From: Hormiphora californensis
Lineage: Eukaryota; Ctenophora; Tentaculata; Cydippida; Pleurobrachiidae
Reading direction: 5' to 3'
DNA length: 64,000 bases
NCBI GenBank assembly: GCA_020137815.1
Contig: CM035359.1
Location: 4,436,032-4,500,031 of the forward strand
Within the stretch, counting starts at the first letter, position 1, and the number at the start of each line of letters is the position of its first letter. The translations under genes and the position numbers were made by a program. Positions 38,491 to 48,319 of the stretch are shown here, in pieces. The notes below the pieces were generated by a model. That model ran no database searches. It saw only the letters and a program-made list of their open reading frames with translations, and was not told the origin of the DNA.

Positions 38491-38854
38491 GGTAAGCGGT
38501 AAATACTCACTCGGTTCTTCACATTTTATTGGACGTTTTTGGCCATAACTCAGCCATTTCTTAACCAATTTGCAAAATCTTGGGCTCATTGGAAAGAGGA
38601 CATTAAAACCTTTAAAATGAGCCTTAGAAAATGAAAATTTGCGCAAAATGCGCGGCGCTATGGCGAAAACGCGCATTTTACGCCATAACGCCGCGCATTT
38701 TGCGCCAAGTTTCATTTTCTAAGGCTCATTTTAAAGGTCTAAATTTCCTCTTTCCAATGAGCCCGAGATTTTGCAAATTGGTCAAGAAATGGCTGAGTTA
38801 TGGCCAAAAACGTCAAAAAAATGTGAAGAACCGAGTGAGTATTTACCGCTTACC
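38491..38854. mobile_element. 364-bp foldback MITE in the right palindrome arm, 9-bp duplication
   Basis: Ends GGTAAGCGGTAAATACTCAC and its complement, with near-perfect arms of about 170 bp. GTCCAGACA is duplicated (38482-38490 and 38855-38863). The interior holds GCGCAAAATGCGCGGC hairpins. Two convergent open frames of about 80 codons are mirror translations of the arms, not genes. Confidence 0.92.
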
Positions 38855-38889
38855 GTCCAGACACCGTCTAGACACCGGGACGGTACCGT

Positions 38890-39519
38890 GAAAATAATTT
38901 ATTATCTGCCCGAGTGGGAGGGAGTCATAGCACTGGCAAGTGCCCCGGGCCCAAAAGGGGGGTGTGGGGGCAGAGCCCCCACCTTAGAAATACCCTCTAA
39001 CTCAAAAAACAAAAGAGAGAGCACACGCAACACTTCTACACACAAGCGCGTGAAAACCTGCCAGTGCTACTATATACCATTGCAGATTTCGGGGTTTTTG
39101 ATGCTTTAAAAAAGCATGTTCCAGATGAAGTAGAGAGCTGAAATTTTGTACTCTGAGGGCCCTCATATAGGAGAAGAGGCATACAAATTTTCGGAACGAT
39201 CGGATGTAAGGTAAAAATTTGCCAGAGGGGTCCCAAAATGCAAAAATGTAAGGAGGGGGAGGGGAGGGGAGGGGAGGGGGAGGGGGAGGGGGAGGAGGAC
39301 GCTTTTTTATCTTTGAGTGTTCTCCTAAACCACAAATAGTAGAGACTTGCCGTTTGGAACAGTGGTTCCTTACATCATTGCGCTCGGTAATAGCTGTGTG
39401 AGAACTTCGAAATCGCCATAGTTCATTAATTATTCATTAATTAGTCATTAAACATTCATTTTAACTATGGTTGCGATATGACACGACATGAAGGTCATAA
39501 AGACTTGAAACCGGTCTAA
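38890..39519. other. No gene; GGGGAGG-rich tract at 39248-39298
   Basis: Purine-rich microsatellite-like run of AGGGG. The GGGCCCAAAAGGGGGGTGTG stretch near 38947 looks like repeat debris. No coding support. Confidence 0.4.
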
Positions 39520-39935
39520 TTCGACGCGGAATGGTCGATTTATGGGGGGTCTTACTCGGGACAAAAATCTCTAACTCGCACCGTTAAGCCGTTATTTGCA
39601 TATTTATGCACCGATTCACGATTTTATGCATATTTTCAATATTTTCACTTCGGCTGGTCCTAGAACGTTTTCATGGACATATTTCGACGCAAAATAGTCG
39701 ATTTATGGGGGGTCGTCCCCCAGACAAAAAGTCGTATCTCGCACCGTTAAGCCGTTATTTGCATATTTATGCACCGATTCATGATTTAATGCATATTCTG
39801 AATATTTCCACTTCGGCTGGTCTTAGAACGTTTTCATGGACATATTCCGGCGCAGAATAGTCGATTTATGGGGGGTCGTCCCCCTGACAAAATGTCGTAT
39901 CTCTCACCATTTAGTCATTATTCGCATATTTATGA
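39520..39935. repeat. About 163-bp tandem repeat, 2.5 units
   Basis: TCGATTTATGGGGGGTC recurs at 39535, 39699 and 39861. Each unit contains GTTATTTGCATATTTATGC and CTTCGGCTGGTC then TAGAACGTTTTCATGGAC. Octamer-like ATTTGCAT is included in each unit. Confidence 0.85.
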
Positions 39936-40013
39936 ATTATTCAAATTCGAAAACATGCAGAAATCAGAAAAAATAGTTTTTTCTATTTTACACCAAAAAG
40001 AACAGAAATTTAG

Positions 40014-40480
40014 TCCAAAAACCAATTAAATAAATTAGTTTGGATGCCCGGGCCCATGTGGTGTCACGGGGGTAACACCTTTAGGCTACTGTCATAAATG
40101 ATGGATATCGAGAGAGATAAAGGCAAAGGAAATTAGGATAGAAAGAGTTTGTTGAGTAAGGGGGAAGAGTGTTCTCCCTTACTCAACAAGAAAGAGTGAG
40201 ATATAATCAAGAAAGACGGAGAGATAAATAAGAGGAGAGAGAGAGAAAAAGAGAGATATAGTGAAAGATACAGTGAGAGAGAAAGAGAGAGAGAGAGAGA
40301 AATAGTGTGGGAGAGAGTGAGAGAGAGATAGATAGAGATAGAAAGATTGAAGGATAACAATTAACAATTAACGAGATATGCCGTTAATTATGGCAGTAGC
40401 CTAAAGGTGTTACCCCCGTGACACCACATGGGCCCGGGCATCCAAACTAATTTATTTAATTGGTTTTTGGACTAAATTAT
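40014..40480. mobile_element. Foldback element with 90-bp arms, TTTAGTCC ends
   Basis: Arms from TTTAGTCCAAAAACCAATT through GATGCCCGGGCCCATG to ACCTTTAGGCTACTG, mirrored at 40390-40480. The centre is GA-rich (40220-40350) and contains TTGTTGAGTAAGGGGGAA, with a hairpin partner CCCTTACTCAACAA. The same TTGTTGAGTAAGGGGGAA hairpin appears at 61162. It sits directly left of the truncated second copy of the TTGGTGACAT element. Confidence 0.8.
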
Positions 40481-40489
40481 GTACTATTT

Positions 40490-41844
40490 AGACTGAGTCT
40501 GATGACATTGGGAGATAGGTTGGGGCCTTAGTAGGGTCGGTTGTGGGAAGTTGGGTCTGGAATTTTAAATTTGACTTGCTGATATGATTAGGGATTCTAT
40601 AAAAAGTCCACAGTACCATCCCACAGGTCTCTCTACCACCCCCGGTTCACTAATTAGTCGTAATTATGTGATTTATGACGTTATCGCCAATTAGCACTAA
40701 TAATACCAGTTCCCGGTCACTTAGAGCTTAGATTTTGATACCAGCTGATAGAGGATCACTAGATTAGTGGGCATTCAAGTTTTGAGGTCGATCGGAGTTA
40801 TGGTTGAGGAATTATAACCGTTTTCCCGTTTGGCTGGCGGTTGGCTGGCACCACGTGGGATTACGGGTTTATGTCGTCGTAGGAGGTCGTCATTGGTCGC
40901 GTTCGATCGGGCTCGATGAGGTGATCAAAACCTGGTGGGGCCAGACCTTGGCCCCACGCCGTTCTTGGGTTATTCGGCTTTTTCGGTTTTGGCGGGAAAA
41001 TATTTTGGCGGGAAACCGAAAAAGCCCAATAACCCAAGAATGGGGTGGGGCCAAGGTCTGGCCCCACCAGATTTTGATCACCTCATCGAGCCCGATCGAA
41101 CGCGACCAATGACGACCTCCCACGACGACCTAAGCTAAACCCGTAATCCCACGTGGTGCCAGCCAACCGCCAGCCAAACGGAAAAACGGTTATAACTCCT
41201 CGACCATAACTCCGATCGACCTAAAATTTTGAATGCCCACTAATCTAGTGATCCTCTATCAGCTGGTATCAAAATCTAAGCTCTAAGTGACCAGGAACTG
41301 GTATTATTAGTGCTAATTGGCGACAACATCATAAATCACATAATTACGACTAATTAGTGAACCAGGGGTGGTAGAGACCTGTGGGATGGTACTTTGGACT
41401 TTTTATATAGTCCCTAATCATATCAGCAAGTCAAATTTAAAATTCCAGACCCAACTTCCCACAACCGACCCTACTACAGCTACCTTGTGAGTACTGGAAG
41501 TGGAAAATACCGGATACCCGGCATCAAATTCTGATGCTAATTGCATCAACATATCTCCCAATATCTTCCAAACCGCATGGGCGTAGTGCAGAAACTCTCG
41601 GAAGCCAGATTATAGGTTTGACTTCATATCAGTGTCAATTTTGACCCACTTCCTGTTGACAGACAAACTTCTCGGGTATTTTCCAGTAAATTAGGATCAT
41701 TTGTAGTCTTTTGCGACAAACCGGATGCAAATCGGTCCAGTGGATCGCGTGCAACATCCCTTGAAAGAAACGACCCTTTTTGAGGCGGAGCCGACACCTG
41801 TGTGTGAGCTCAATCTTGGTCGCGCACGGTGTCTATGTCACCAA
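40490..41844. mobile_element. TTGGTGACAT foldback element, copy 2: left part lost, host of a palindrome
   Basis: 40490-40530 (TTTAGACTGAGTCTGATG through GGTTGGGGCCTT) and 41484-41844 match copy 1 in order and orientation. The piece between is the inserted palindrome at 40531-41476. Right end GGTGTCTATGTCACCAA, outer flank TGTCAGGCC (41845-41853). The left terminal region is missing; the foldback at 40014-40480 borders the break. Confidence 0.85.
40531..41476. mobile_element. 946-bp near-perfect palindrome inserted in the copy-2 element
   Basis: Ends GTAGGGTCGGTTGTGGGAAG and its exact complement. The arms are nearly identical over about 440 bp, turning at about 41000 (TTTTCGGTTT/AAACCGAAAA around GGCGGGAAAATATTTTGGCG). 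Comparison with copy 1 (31706-32390), which has GGCCTTGGGAGTACTGG uninterrupted, shows where it landed. Open frames across it are mirror translations. Confidence 0.88.
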
Positions 41845-43060
41845 TGTCAGGCCAATGCTCATAATCTGACCCTGACATGTCAGATTTAGTGAGTTTCCGC
41901 CATCAACGTACGTCATTTCCTGTATGGCGGCGCGATACCCCATTTGATTCGACAGTGCGCTCAGATGGGGTCGCGGCGCCAGACACTGACAACGCAGTTC
42001 TCACACGCTCCGAGAATAGGTTCAGGCCAATGCTCCAAGTTCTGACAGTGACTTTTCGCCATCAACGTGTCATTTCCTGTATCGCGGCGCCATACAGGCA
42101 ATGACACGTTGACGGCACTGCGCTCAGATGGGGTCGCGGCGCCAGAAAGGTCATTACCAACATGTATGCAATGTCACATGGACCAAACCCAAGGTCGTTT
42201 TGTGAGTGTCTGGACTGCAGACTCTGGAGGCGCCGACAGCTAGTTTTTATTCGACAGTAGGTACTATAATACTGGGCACTGGCAGACGGCAGTACTATCG
42301 AATAAAAACTGCTGGCAGTTATAGTCTACTGCACTGAGCGGTCAGATAGGGTCAGCGCTAAGATAGGGTCAACATCCCTCTCATCAAAATGAGCTGTCTG
42401 GCGCCGCGACCCTATCTGGCGCCGCCATACATCACAAGATGTAGTTTTGTCTTTAACAAATTGAAAGGTCTTGGGTTCGTTAGTTCCTAATAAATCTTCA
42501 TAATTGTGACGTGCACAATCAACATATTCCAGAATATAGATTCAACAATAATATAACCTTTTTCAAAAATAAAACTCTTTCTTCCCGGTCCCACAGTAGC
42601 TTATACATTTTGGTCAACAAAAGTACTTTCTCTCATTCTTTCGAAAGCCATGATATTATTGATATTAATTGCACCAGGGGACAATCATATTCGTTAAAAA
42701 ATCATTTTCAAATCTGTTAATGACTCTCTGAATGACCCTACGAAAACAGAAATACGGCAAAATAACGTCATCGAAAAACGGGGGCCTCGAAAACAGTTGT
42801 GGATTAAAACTTTCAAAAACAGCTTTACCAAACATTTGGATTTCAACCCACAATTAACTTTGCTGTGATCTGCTCGGCGGCGCCGACCCAATCTCAGTGC
42901 ACTGAGAATCAAAACCGGGCATGCTGTGACACTATTATATGAAAAACTCGTTAAACTGAAACAAGCTAAGTAAATCATAATATGGATGTCTGGCACCGCG
43001 GACCCCATCTGAGCGCACGAATCGGGGTCTGGCGCCACCAGGCCCAGACAGTGTCAGTAA
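41845..43060. repeat. Cluster of GCCAGACAG- and GGCCAATGCTC-family fragments
   Basis: At least four GCCAGACAG-family pieces (41916-41990, 42070-42148, 42330-42430, 42870-43050) alternate with complements of the AGAGCATTGGCCTGAC motif (41846-41866, 42024-42050). TTTTTATTCGACAGTAGG and its inverse CTATCGAATAAAAACTG bracket 42246-42310. No gene. Confidence 0.7.
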
Positions 43061-43085
43061 TATGGTTTATTGGTCTAAGTTACAG

Positions 43086-43266
43086 TGCTGCTTGTAGTCG
43101 TATTACCGTAATGGAAATACAGTAAGGAGACATGCACGTTGCATAACGCGCGGCAAAAAGTGCATGTGTTCAGCACGTACTAGCGCCCTGATTGGTCACG
43201 GTTGCGCGTCGTCTTACTGTATCTCCATTTTCCATTACCGTTTTCCCACTACAAGCGACCGTGTTA
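43086..43266. mobile_element. About 180-bp MITE, copy 2 (inverted relative of 33917-34095)
   Basis: CAGTGCTGCTTGTAGTCG at the left and CACTACAAGCGACCGTG at the right; the interior is the reverse complement of the first copy. Confidence 0.75.
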
Positions 43267-43416
43267 GACTAGGCAAGATATATATAACTCAAGATAAAAT
43301 ATACACATGTGTAATTGCATTGTTAGGTATTATAGGCGGTCATAGTTATAATGTCTTCTGAAAACCAGCTTCCAATAATTCTCAACTCCATGTTTATTAT
43401 AACTCTCTCTCTATTT

Positions 43417-44343
43417 TCATATCAAAATCTCCCCGCGAGGCGGTAGGGGCGGTGGAATTCCGCCACTTGGCTCCACCTCCACCTTCCCTGGCACGCTATT
43501 GTCTTTGAGCCAATGAACGGAGTCTTCATCCATACTCTTCATGATATCACTGAGAAGAGAAATCCGGGGGTCCCCTTCTTTGATCAACTGCGCTGCAGCC
43601 TCAGCTTCCAGGTCTAGGGGAGGAAAGAATGATTAGGAGGAGGGGCAAGAATGATATTAGGAGGGAGGAAAACATTTCACATGTTGATTTGACTTTTGTA
43701 CTTGACCCCGATATACCGGGCACCCCGATTTACCGGGCAAAACCCTTTCCCCCGAGCATCCCGGTAAATCGGGGTCCGACTGTAGTAGAAGAAGATGCTA
43801 ATCAGAGTTAATTGATTTAGATTTGTAGTTTCACAATCACAATTACCACACAAACATGCACACATTGATTGGATTTTTAAGGAAAAAGATATTTCTGAGC
43901 TTTCGTTACCTTCCATACTCTCGGACTGGGAAGAGTAGACAGATCTAGGATAGGAACAGGATAATAAAAAAGAAGGGGGTCAAACCTCATCAAATGGTTA
44001 GGTCATAGCATGAATAAGGGGGTTACATGATCAAACCCTTGGACTCAAGATCAGAGAGGGTACTCATTTTTAAGTGAAAACACGGAGAGAAATTGGACAA
44101 GCATCATAATAATTCAAGGAAGAGTTTTAAAGGAATTGACTGGCATAGTTGCAAATGCACCCAATGAGTTTCAAATACTGTTTGGGAGTTTTCTCTCTAT
44201 CTCTTACCCTTCTTCTGAGGCTTCCACTGGTCCTTGTTCCTGCACCAATCCCTCTCCTTCTCCCTCTTCTTCTGAAATCTCATCTGTATCATCATCATCA
44301 TCTTCAGAAGTCTCTGTTTCCGAATCTTCGTCCGATGTGCTCG
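43417..44343 (-). CDS. Minus-strand coiled-coil/proline-rich gene: C-terminal exons
   Basis: Terminal exon 43417-43613 encodes LEAEAAAQLIKEGDPRIS, then a tail with PPPLPPR (an SH3-type ligand motif), and stops at 43417. The exon at 44208-44343 encodes a highly acidic segment (STSDEDSETETSEDDDDDTD). It joins exon 46753-46873 or 51588-51708 in phase (C plus CG). A 16-nt exon at 43910-43925 (SESME) joins the terminal exon in phase. From the 44208 exon, however, canonical GTAAGA leaves phase 2, so one junction is unresolved; an alternative donor (TTG then GTGCAG) would fix it. I do not recognise the protein family. Confidence 0.65.
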
Positions 44344-44445
44344 CTACGAGGAGAGAAATATTAGTTTGATATATTCCAGATTTGAGAGGGGGTGATATAT
44401 CACTGATCAGTTACAATGTGCTCAGATCGGGTCGGCAGACAGTAT

Positions 44446-44547
44446 TTGGTCACATTGATACCTGAGTGAGATCGACGTCGCGCGCGACTGAGATTGATCT
44501 CACATACATATTCTTCGCGGAGCGAGAATAGGTTGCAATGAAGCCAA
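44446..44547. mobile_element. 102-bp TTGG...CCAA element, left member of a pair
   Basis: TTGGTCACATTGATACCTGA at the left; GAATAGGTTGCAATGAAGCCAA at the right. Same family as the 543-bp element at 27867-28409. Its left flank AGACAGTAT also follows the right ends at 46681 and 51516. Confidence 0.8.
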
Positions 44548-44550
44548 CAC

Positions 44551-45442
44551 TTGGAGCACATCAGCCAGGCAGGAGAACCACCCTGCACTGGGAGCACATC
44601 AGCCAGGCAGGAGAACCACCCTGCACTGGGAGCACATCAGCCAGGCAGGAGAACCACCCTGCACTGGGAGCACATCAGCCAGGCAGGAGAACCACCCTGC
44701 ACTGGGAGCACATCAGCCAGGCAGGAGAACCACCCTGCACTGGGAGCACATCAGCCAGGCAGGAGAACCACCCTGCACTGGGAGCACATCAGCCAGGCAG
44801 GAGAACCACCCTGCACTGGGAGCACATCAGCCAGGCAGGAGAACCACCCTGCACTGGGAGCACATCAGCCAGGCAGGAGAACCACCCTGCACTGGGAGCA
44901 CATCAGCCAGGCAGGAGAACCACCCTGCACTGGGAGCACATCAGCCAGGCAGGAGAACCACCCTGCACTGGGAGCACATCAGCCAGGCAGGAGAACCACC
45001 CTGCACTGGGAGCACATCAGCCAGGCAGGAGAACCACCCTGCACTGGGAGCACATCAGCCAGGCAGGAGAACCACCCTGCACTGGGAGCACATCAGCCAG
45101 GCAGGAGAACCACCCTGCACTGGGAGCACATCAGCCAGGCAGGAGAACCACCCTGCACTGGGAGCACATCAGCCAGGCAGGAGAACCACCCTGCACTGGG
45201 AGCACATCAGCCAGGCAGGAGAACCACCCTGCACTGGGAGCACATCAGCCAGGCAGGAGAACCACCCTGCACTGGGAGCACATCAGCCAGGCAGGAGAAC
45301 CACCCTGCACTGGGAGCACATCAGCCAGGCAGGAGAACCACCCTGCACTGGGAGCACATCAGCCAGACAGGAGAACCACCCTCCACTGGGAGCACATCAG
45401 CCAGACAGGAGAACCACCCTGTACTGGGAGCACATCAGCCAG
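44551..45442. repeat. 38-bp minisatellite, about 23 copies
   Basis: Unit GGGAGCACATCAGCCAGGCA then GGAGAACCACCCTGCACT. The copies are almost identical except the last three, which carry GCCAGACAGG and single changes. Two frames stay open for more than 300 codons because 38-bp units cycle through all frames without stops. There is no evidence of a gene. It starts about 4 bp inside the end of the short element. Confidence 0.95.
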
Positions 45443-45647
45443 GGACCTCATCAATCATCATATCGAGAGGCTGGCATAGAGACTACCAAGAGTCTCCCCG
45501 TAATTATTTATGAGTATGTGAGAAATTCAAAGTTGAAAGGAATGACACGTCTTCTCAGTTCGAAATTTAACGATATTATCCCAACTAATCACTACAACAT
45601 TTAACATACTATTCAATTATAACACCATGCAAATAGAACTCAATAGT

Positions 45648-46231
45648 CTACTCCTCGACCCCCATGTTGGCCTGGTTCTGCCGTGGGCCCATAAGATGAG
45701 CATAGCCCAGCCTGACTAACGCCTCCCTCACTTTGTCCATGATATACTGGTTTGCCCACTGGAGCTGATACATCAGATCTCCCAGTATAGTGGTGGGATC
45801 CTCACCGAATGGATCAGGATCAGGAATGGGTCCGTGATGTTCAGTTGGACTATAGTGTGCGGTAGTACTACCTGACACCGGGTTAGGGGACCACTAGCTG
45901 CAGGTTTACTGTCCTCCTGCCATATCACATCCTCCATACCATTATCTTCGTTTCCATTCTCCACAACATGAGTGGTGTTGTCACCATTCTCCACAACATG
46001 AGTGGTGTTGTCACCATTCTCCACATGAGTGGTGTTGTCACCATTCTCCACAACATGAGTGGTGTTGTCACCATTCTCCACAACATGAGTGGTGTTGTCA
46101 CCATTCTCCACAACATGAGTGGTGTTGTCACCATTCTCCACAACAACGGCTTTTTCCACGCCAATTTGATCCTCGGCGAGTGGGTGGCACCATCCAAACG
46201 TTAGTAGAGCAGCAAGGAGAAGGAACATCAT
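45648..46231 (-). pseudogene. Secreted VENGDNTTH-repeat protein, copy 1, frameshifted
   Basis: Single exon. Signal peptide MMFLLLAALLTFGWCHPLAE, then seven VVENGDNTTH-type repeats, each with an N-glycosylation sequon (NTT). An acidic linker (NEDNGMEDVIWQED) follows, then a Pro-rich C-terminal region. Relative to copy 2 (50620-51036), one G is missing near 45888 (GTTAGGGGACC against GTTAGGGGGACC). That shifts the frame and ends the protein in a different 40-residue tail. The original C-terminus is still readable at 45648-45878 (MYQLQWANQYIMDKVREALV). Function unknown. Confidence 0.75.
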
Positions 46232-46616
46232 ATTGGAATATATTTAGTGTGACCGCGACTGAATGAGATGAACTCTTTTAAACCCCTTTCTCACGTGATG
46301 CATCAACACGCCACGCTTACTGTTCGGGAGTTTTGTGTAGTAGTTTGATGTGGGTGAGATGAAAACTTCTATATTAGCACGTGGTCCGGGTAGACTATAT
46401 ATTTCATTTCCCCAATTGGGAGTGTTATTAGTATAAGTAGTTCAATGAGGGTCACTGGTCTTCATTTTCTTTCAAACTCTAGAATCCGCAACCCATAATA
46501 CAAAGAACTATATATCTCGGCACCATTTATCTCAGCACCATGGGTATAATACGGACCACATGGCAAAGTGGACCAAATAGAAATCAAATACCAACAAGAC
46601 TTGGTGGTCAACACCG

Positions 46617-46681
46617 TTGGCCACATTGATGCCTGAGTGAGATCGAGGTCGCGGAGCGAGAATAGGTTGCAATGGAGCCAA
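46617..46681. mobile_element. TTGG...CCAA element with internal deletion, right member of the pair
   Basis: TTGGCCACATTGATGCC at the left, GCAATGGAGCCAA at the right; 38 bp shorter than the paralogous copy at 51414-51516. Followed by AGACAGTAT. Confidence 0.85.
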
Positions 46682-46752
46682 AGACAGTATTAGGTCACTG
46701 GCTAATCAACCAATCGATTAACCAATTATTGTCAGCTAATTAACGGACTTAC

Positions 46753-47135
46753 GTTTGTTTGTGTCCAGCCAGCCCATTGAGGCGGGCATCTTGGCACGTC
46801 TGGTGAAGGAGCTACATTCCGATTTTGCATCGTCCAAATTCTTCCGAGAGTTACTTCTACTTGGTGTGAGATGCTGAGGGGGTTGTCGTGTGTTACTCGA
46901 GCAAAGTAATATGTTCTAACCCTCCGGGGCGCGGTGAGAGAGGGTCGAACAAGGCAAGATAGTGGGTTACTCATCAGAGAGTTTGACGAATCATTTGGTA
47001 ACGAAGTATTACTGTTGCTATTAGTTTTCTAAAACATCACAAACTTACCAGAGGCATGTATACACTCTCAATAAGGCTCCTAATATCTGAATCAGTGTCG
47101 GAGTCTTCGTCCGAATTGTACTCTGACCCGGGACC
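46753..47135 (-). CDS. Duplicated exon pair of the minus-strand gene, distal copy
   Basis: Exon 47049-47135 (87 nt, phase 0 to 0) encodes GPGSEYNSDEDSDTDSDI and RSLIESVYMPL. Exon 46753-46873 (121 nt, starts phase 0, ends phase 1) encodes HLTPSRSNSRKNLDDAK through MGWLDTNK. Both have canonical acceptors and GTAAGT donors. They are near-identical to 51842-51928 and 51588-51708 because the 4.7-kb segment is duplicated. Because the second exon ends in phase 1 and the first begins in phase 0, the two pairs cannot be read one after the other in full. Confidence 0.75.
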
Positions 47136-47925
47136 CTGTTTTGGGGAGAGGAGAGGATTAGCTGGGAGTCTGGGACCCTGTGTAGGGGAGAGGAGAGGAT
47201 TAGCTGGGAGTCTGGGACCCTGTGTAGGGGAGAGGAGAGGATTAGCTGGGACCCTGTGCAGTAGGGGAGGAGGGGATTAGCTGCGACCTTGTGCAGTAGG
47301 GGAGAGGAGGGGATTAGCTGCGACCTTGTGCAGTAGGGGAGAGGAGGGGATTAGCTGGGACCTTGTGCAGTAGGGGAGAGGAGGGGATTAGCTGGGACCT
47401 TGTGCAGTAGGGGAGAGGAGGGGATTAGCTGGGACCTTGTGCAGTAGGGGAGAGGAGGGGATTAGCTGGGACCTTGTGCAGTAGGGGAGAGGAGGGGATT
47501 AGCTGGGACCTTGTGCAGTAGGGGAGAGGAGGGGATTAGCTGGGACCTTGTGCAGTAGGGGAGAGGAGGGGATTAGCTGGGACCTTGTGCAGTAGGGGAG
47601 AGGAGGGGATTAGCTGGGACCTTGTGCAGTAGGGGAGAGGAGGGGATTAGCTGTGACCTTGTGCAGTAGGGGAGAGGAGGGGATTAGCTGTGACCTTGTG
47701 CAGTAGGGGAGAGGAGGGGATTAGCTGTGACCTTGTGCAGTAGGGGAGAGGAGGGGATTAGCTGCGACCTTGTGCAGTAGGGGAGAGGAGGGGATTAGCT
47801 GCGACCTTGTGCAGTAGGGGAGAGGAGGGGATTAGCTGCGACCTTGTGCAGTAGGGGAGAGGAGGGGATTAGCTGCGACCTTGTGCAGTAGGGGAGAGGA
47901 GAGGATTAGCTGCGATAAGATAGAA
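47136..47925. repeat. 37-bp minisatellite at a splice acceptor, about 21 copies
   Basis: Plus-strand unit AGGGGAGAGGAGGGGATTAG then CTGGGACCTTGTGCAGT. It abuts exon 47049-47135. On the minus strand each unit carries GCTAATCCCC, CTCCTCTCCCC and CTGCACAAGG, i.e. a branch-like word, a pyrimidine tract and an AG. The matching array in the paralogous intron (51929-52098) has only about five units. Confidence 0.92.
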
Positions 47926-47997
47926 TCCTTCAGGAAACTAGGATTAATGACAGGAGCACAGTGTCAAACACTTGCCGAATGGGATATTAGGCGAAGT

Positions 47998-48080
47998 TGT
48001 GGGGAGGGGTAGAGACGTTAGGGGAGGGGTAGAGACGTTAAAGGAGGGGTAGAGACGTTAGGGGAGGGGTAGAGTCGTTA
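47998..48080. repeat. 20-bp tandem repeat GGGGAGGGGTAGAGACGTTA
   Basis: Four units. The paralogous segment at 52180-52210 has about one unit. Confidence 0.85.
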
Positions 48081-48319
48081 GAGGACGGTTAGGGACATGT
48101 ATATGATTTCTAACATGATGAGTTGCATAAAATGTGACACAGGTGGTTTAATCGTTACACTGTCGTTACGGCTCTCAGCACTCTCTGTCTCCCTCTCCCT
48201 CACCCAGCCTCTTCCTCTCAAAGGCAAGTATCTCTCTCCTCTCCCAATTTGGCAAGTTGACACCTGCTAAGCTTAATAAGATCGCTCAATCATTTTATCA
48301 CACACATATATCGACCGTC

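Larger units (their letters stand above)
36779..38889. repeat. Giant palindrome of about 1.9 kb built of GTCTAGACGG units
   Basis: The arms mirror each other around about 37883. Paired landmarks: CGTCTGAAAATTGTACC (37113) with GGTACAATTTTCAGACG; TGCCAGTTGGAATTAGTGG (37522) with CCACTAATTCCAACTGGCA (38110); AGCGACTGGCTCGGC with GCCGAGCCAGTCGCT. The outer part is a run of AGACGGTACCGTC-type repeats rich in GTCTAGAC. The arms differ mainly by two later insertions. No coding frame survives. It behaves like a foldback element or the product of an inverted duplication. Confidence 0.85.

Noticed and set aside
40804-41138. Convergent 70-100 codon frames at the palindrome centre
   Set aside because: Mirror translations of the two arms of one palindrome.
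44551-45442. CRISPR-like array
   Set aside because: The units are contiguous with no unique spacers, and the genome is animal.
44538-45513. Open frames of more than 300 codons across the 38-bp repeat
   Set aside because: A 38-bp unit without stops stays open in several frames automatically. There is no start context, splice sites or non-repeat coding sequence. Read as a minisatellite.
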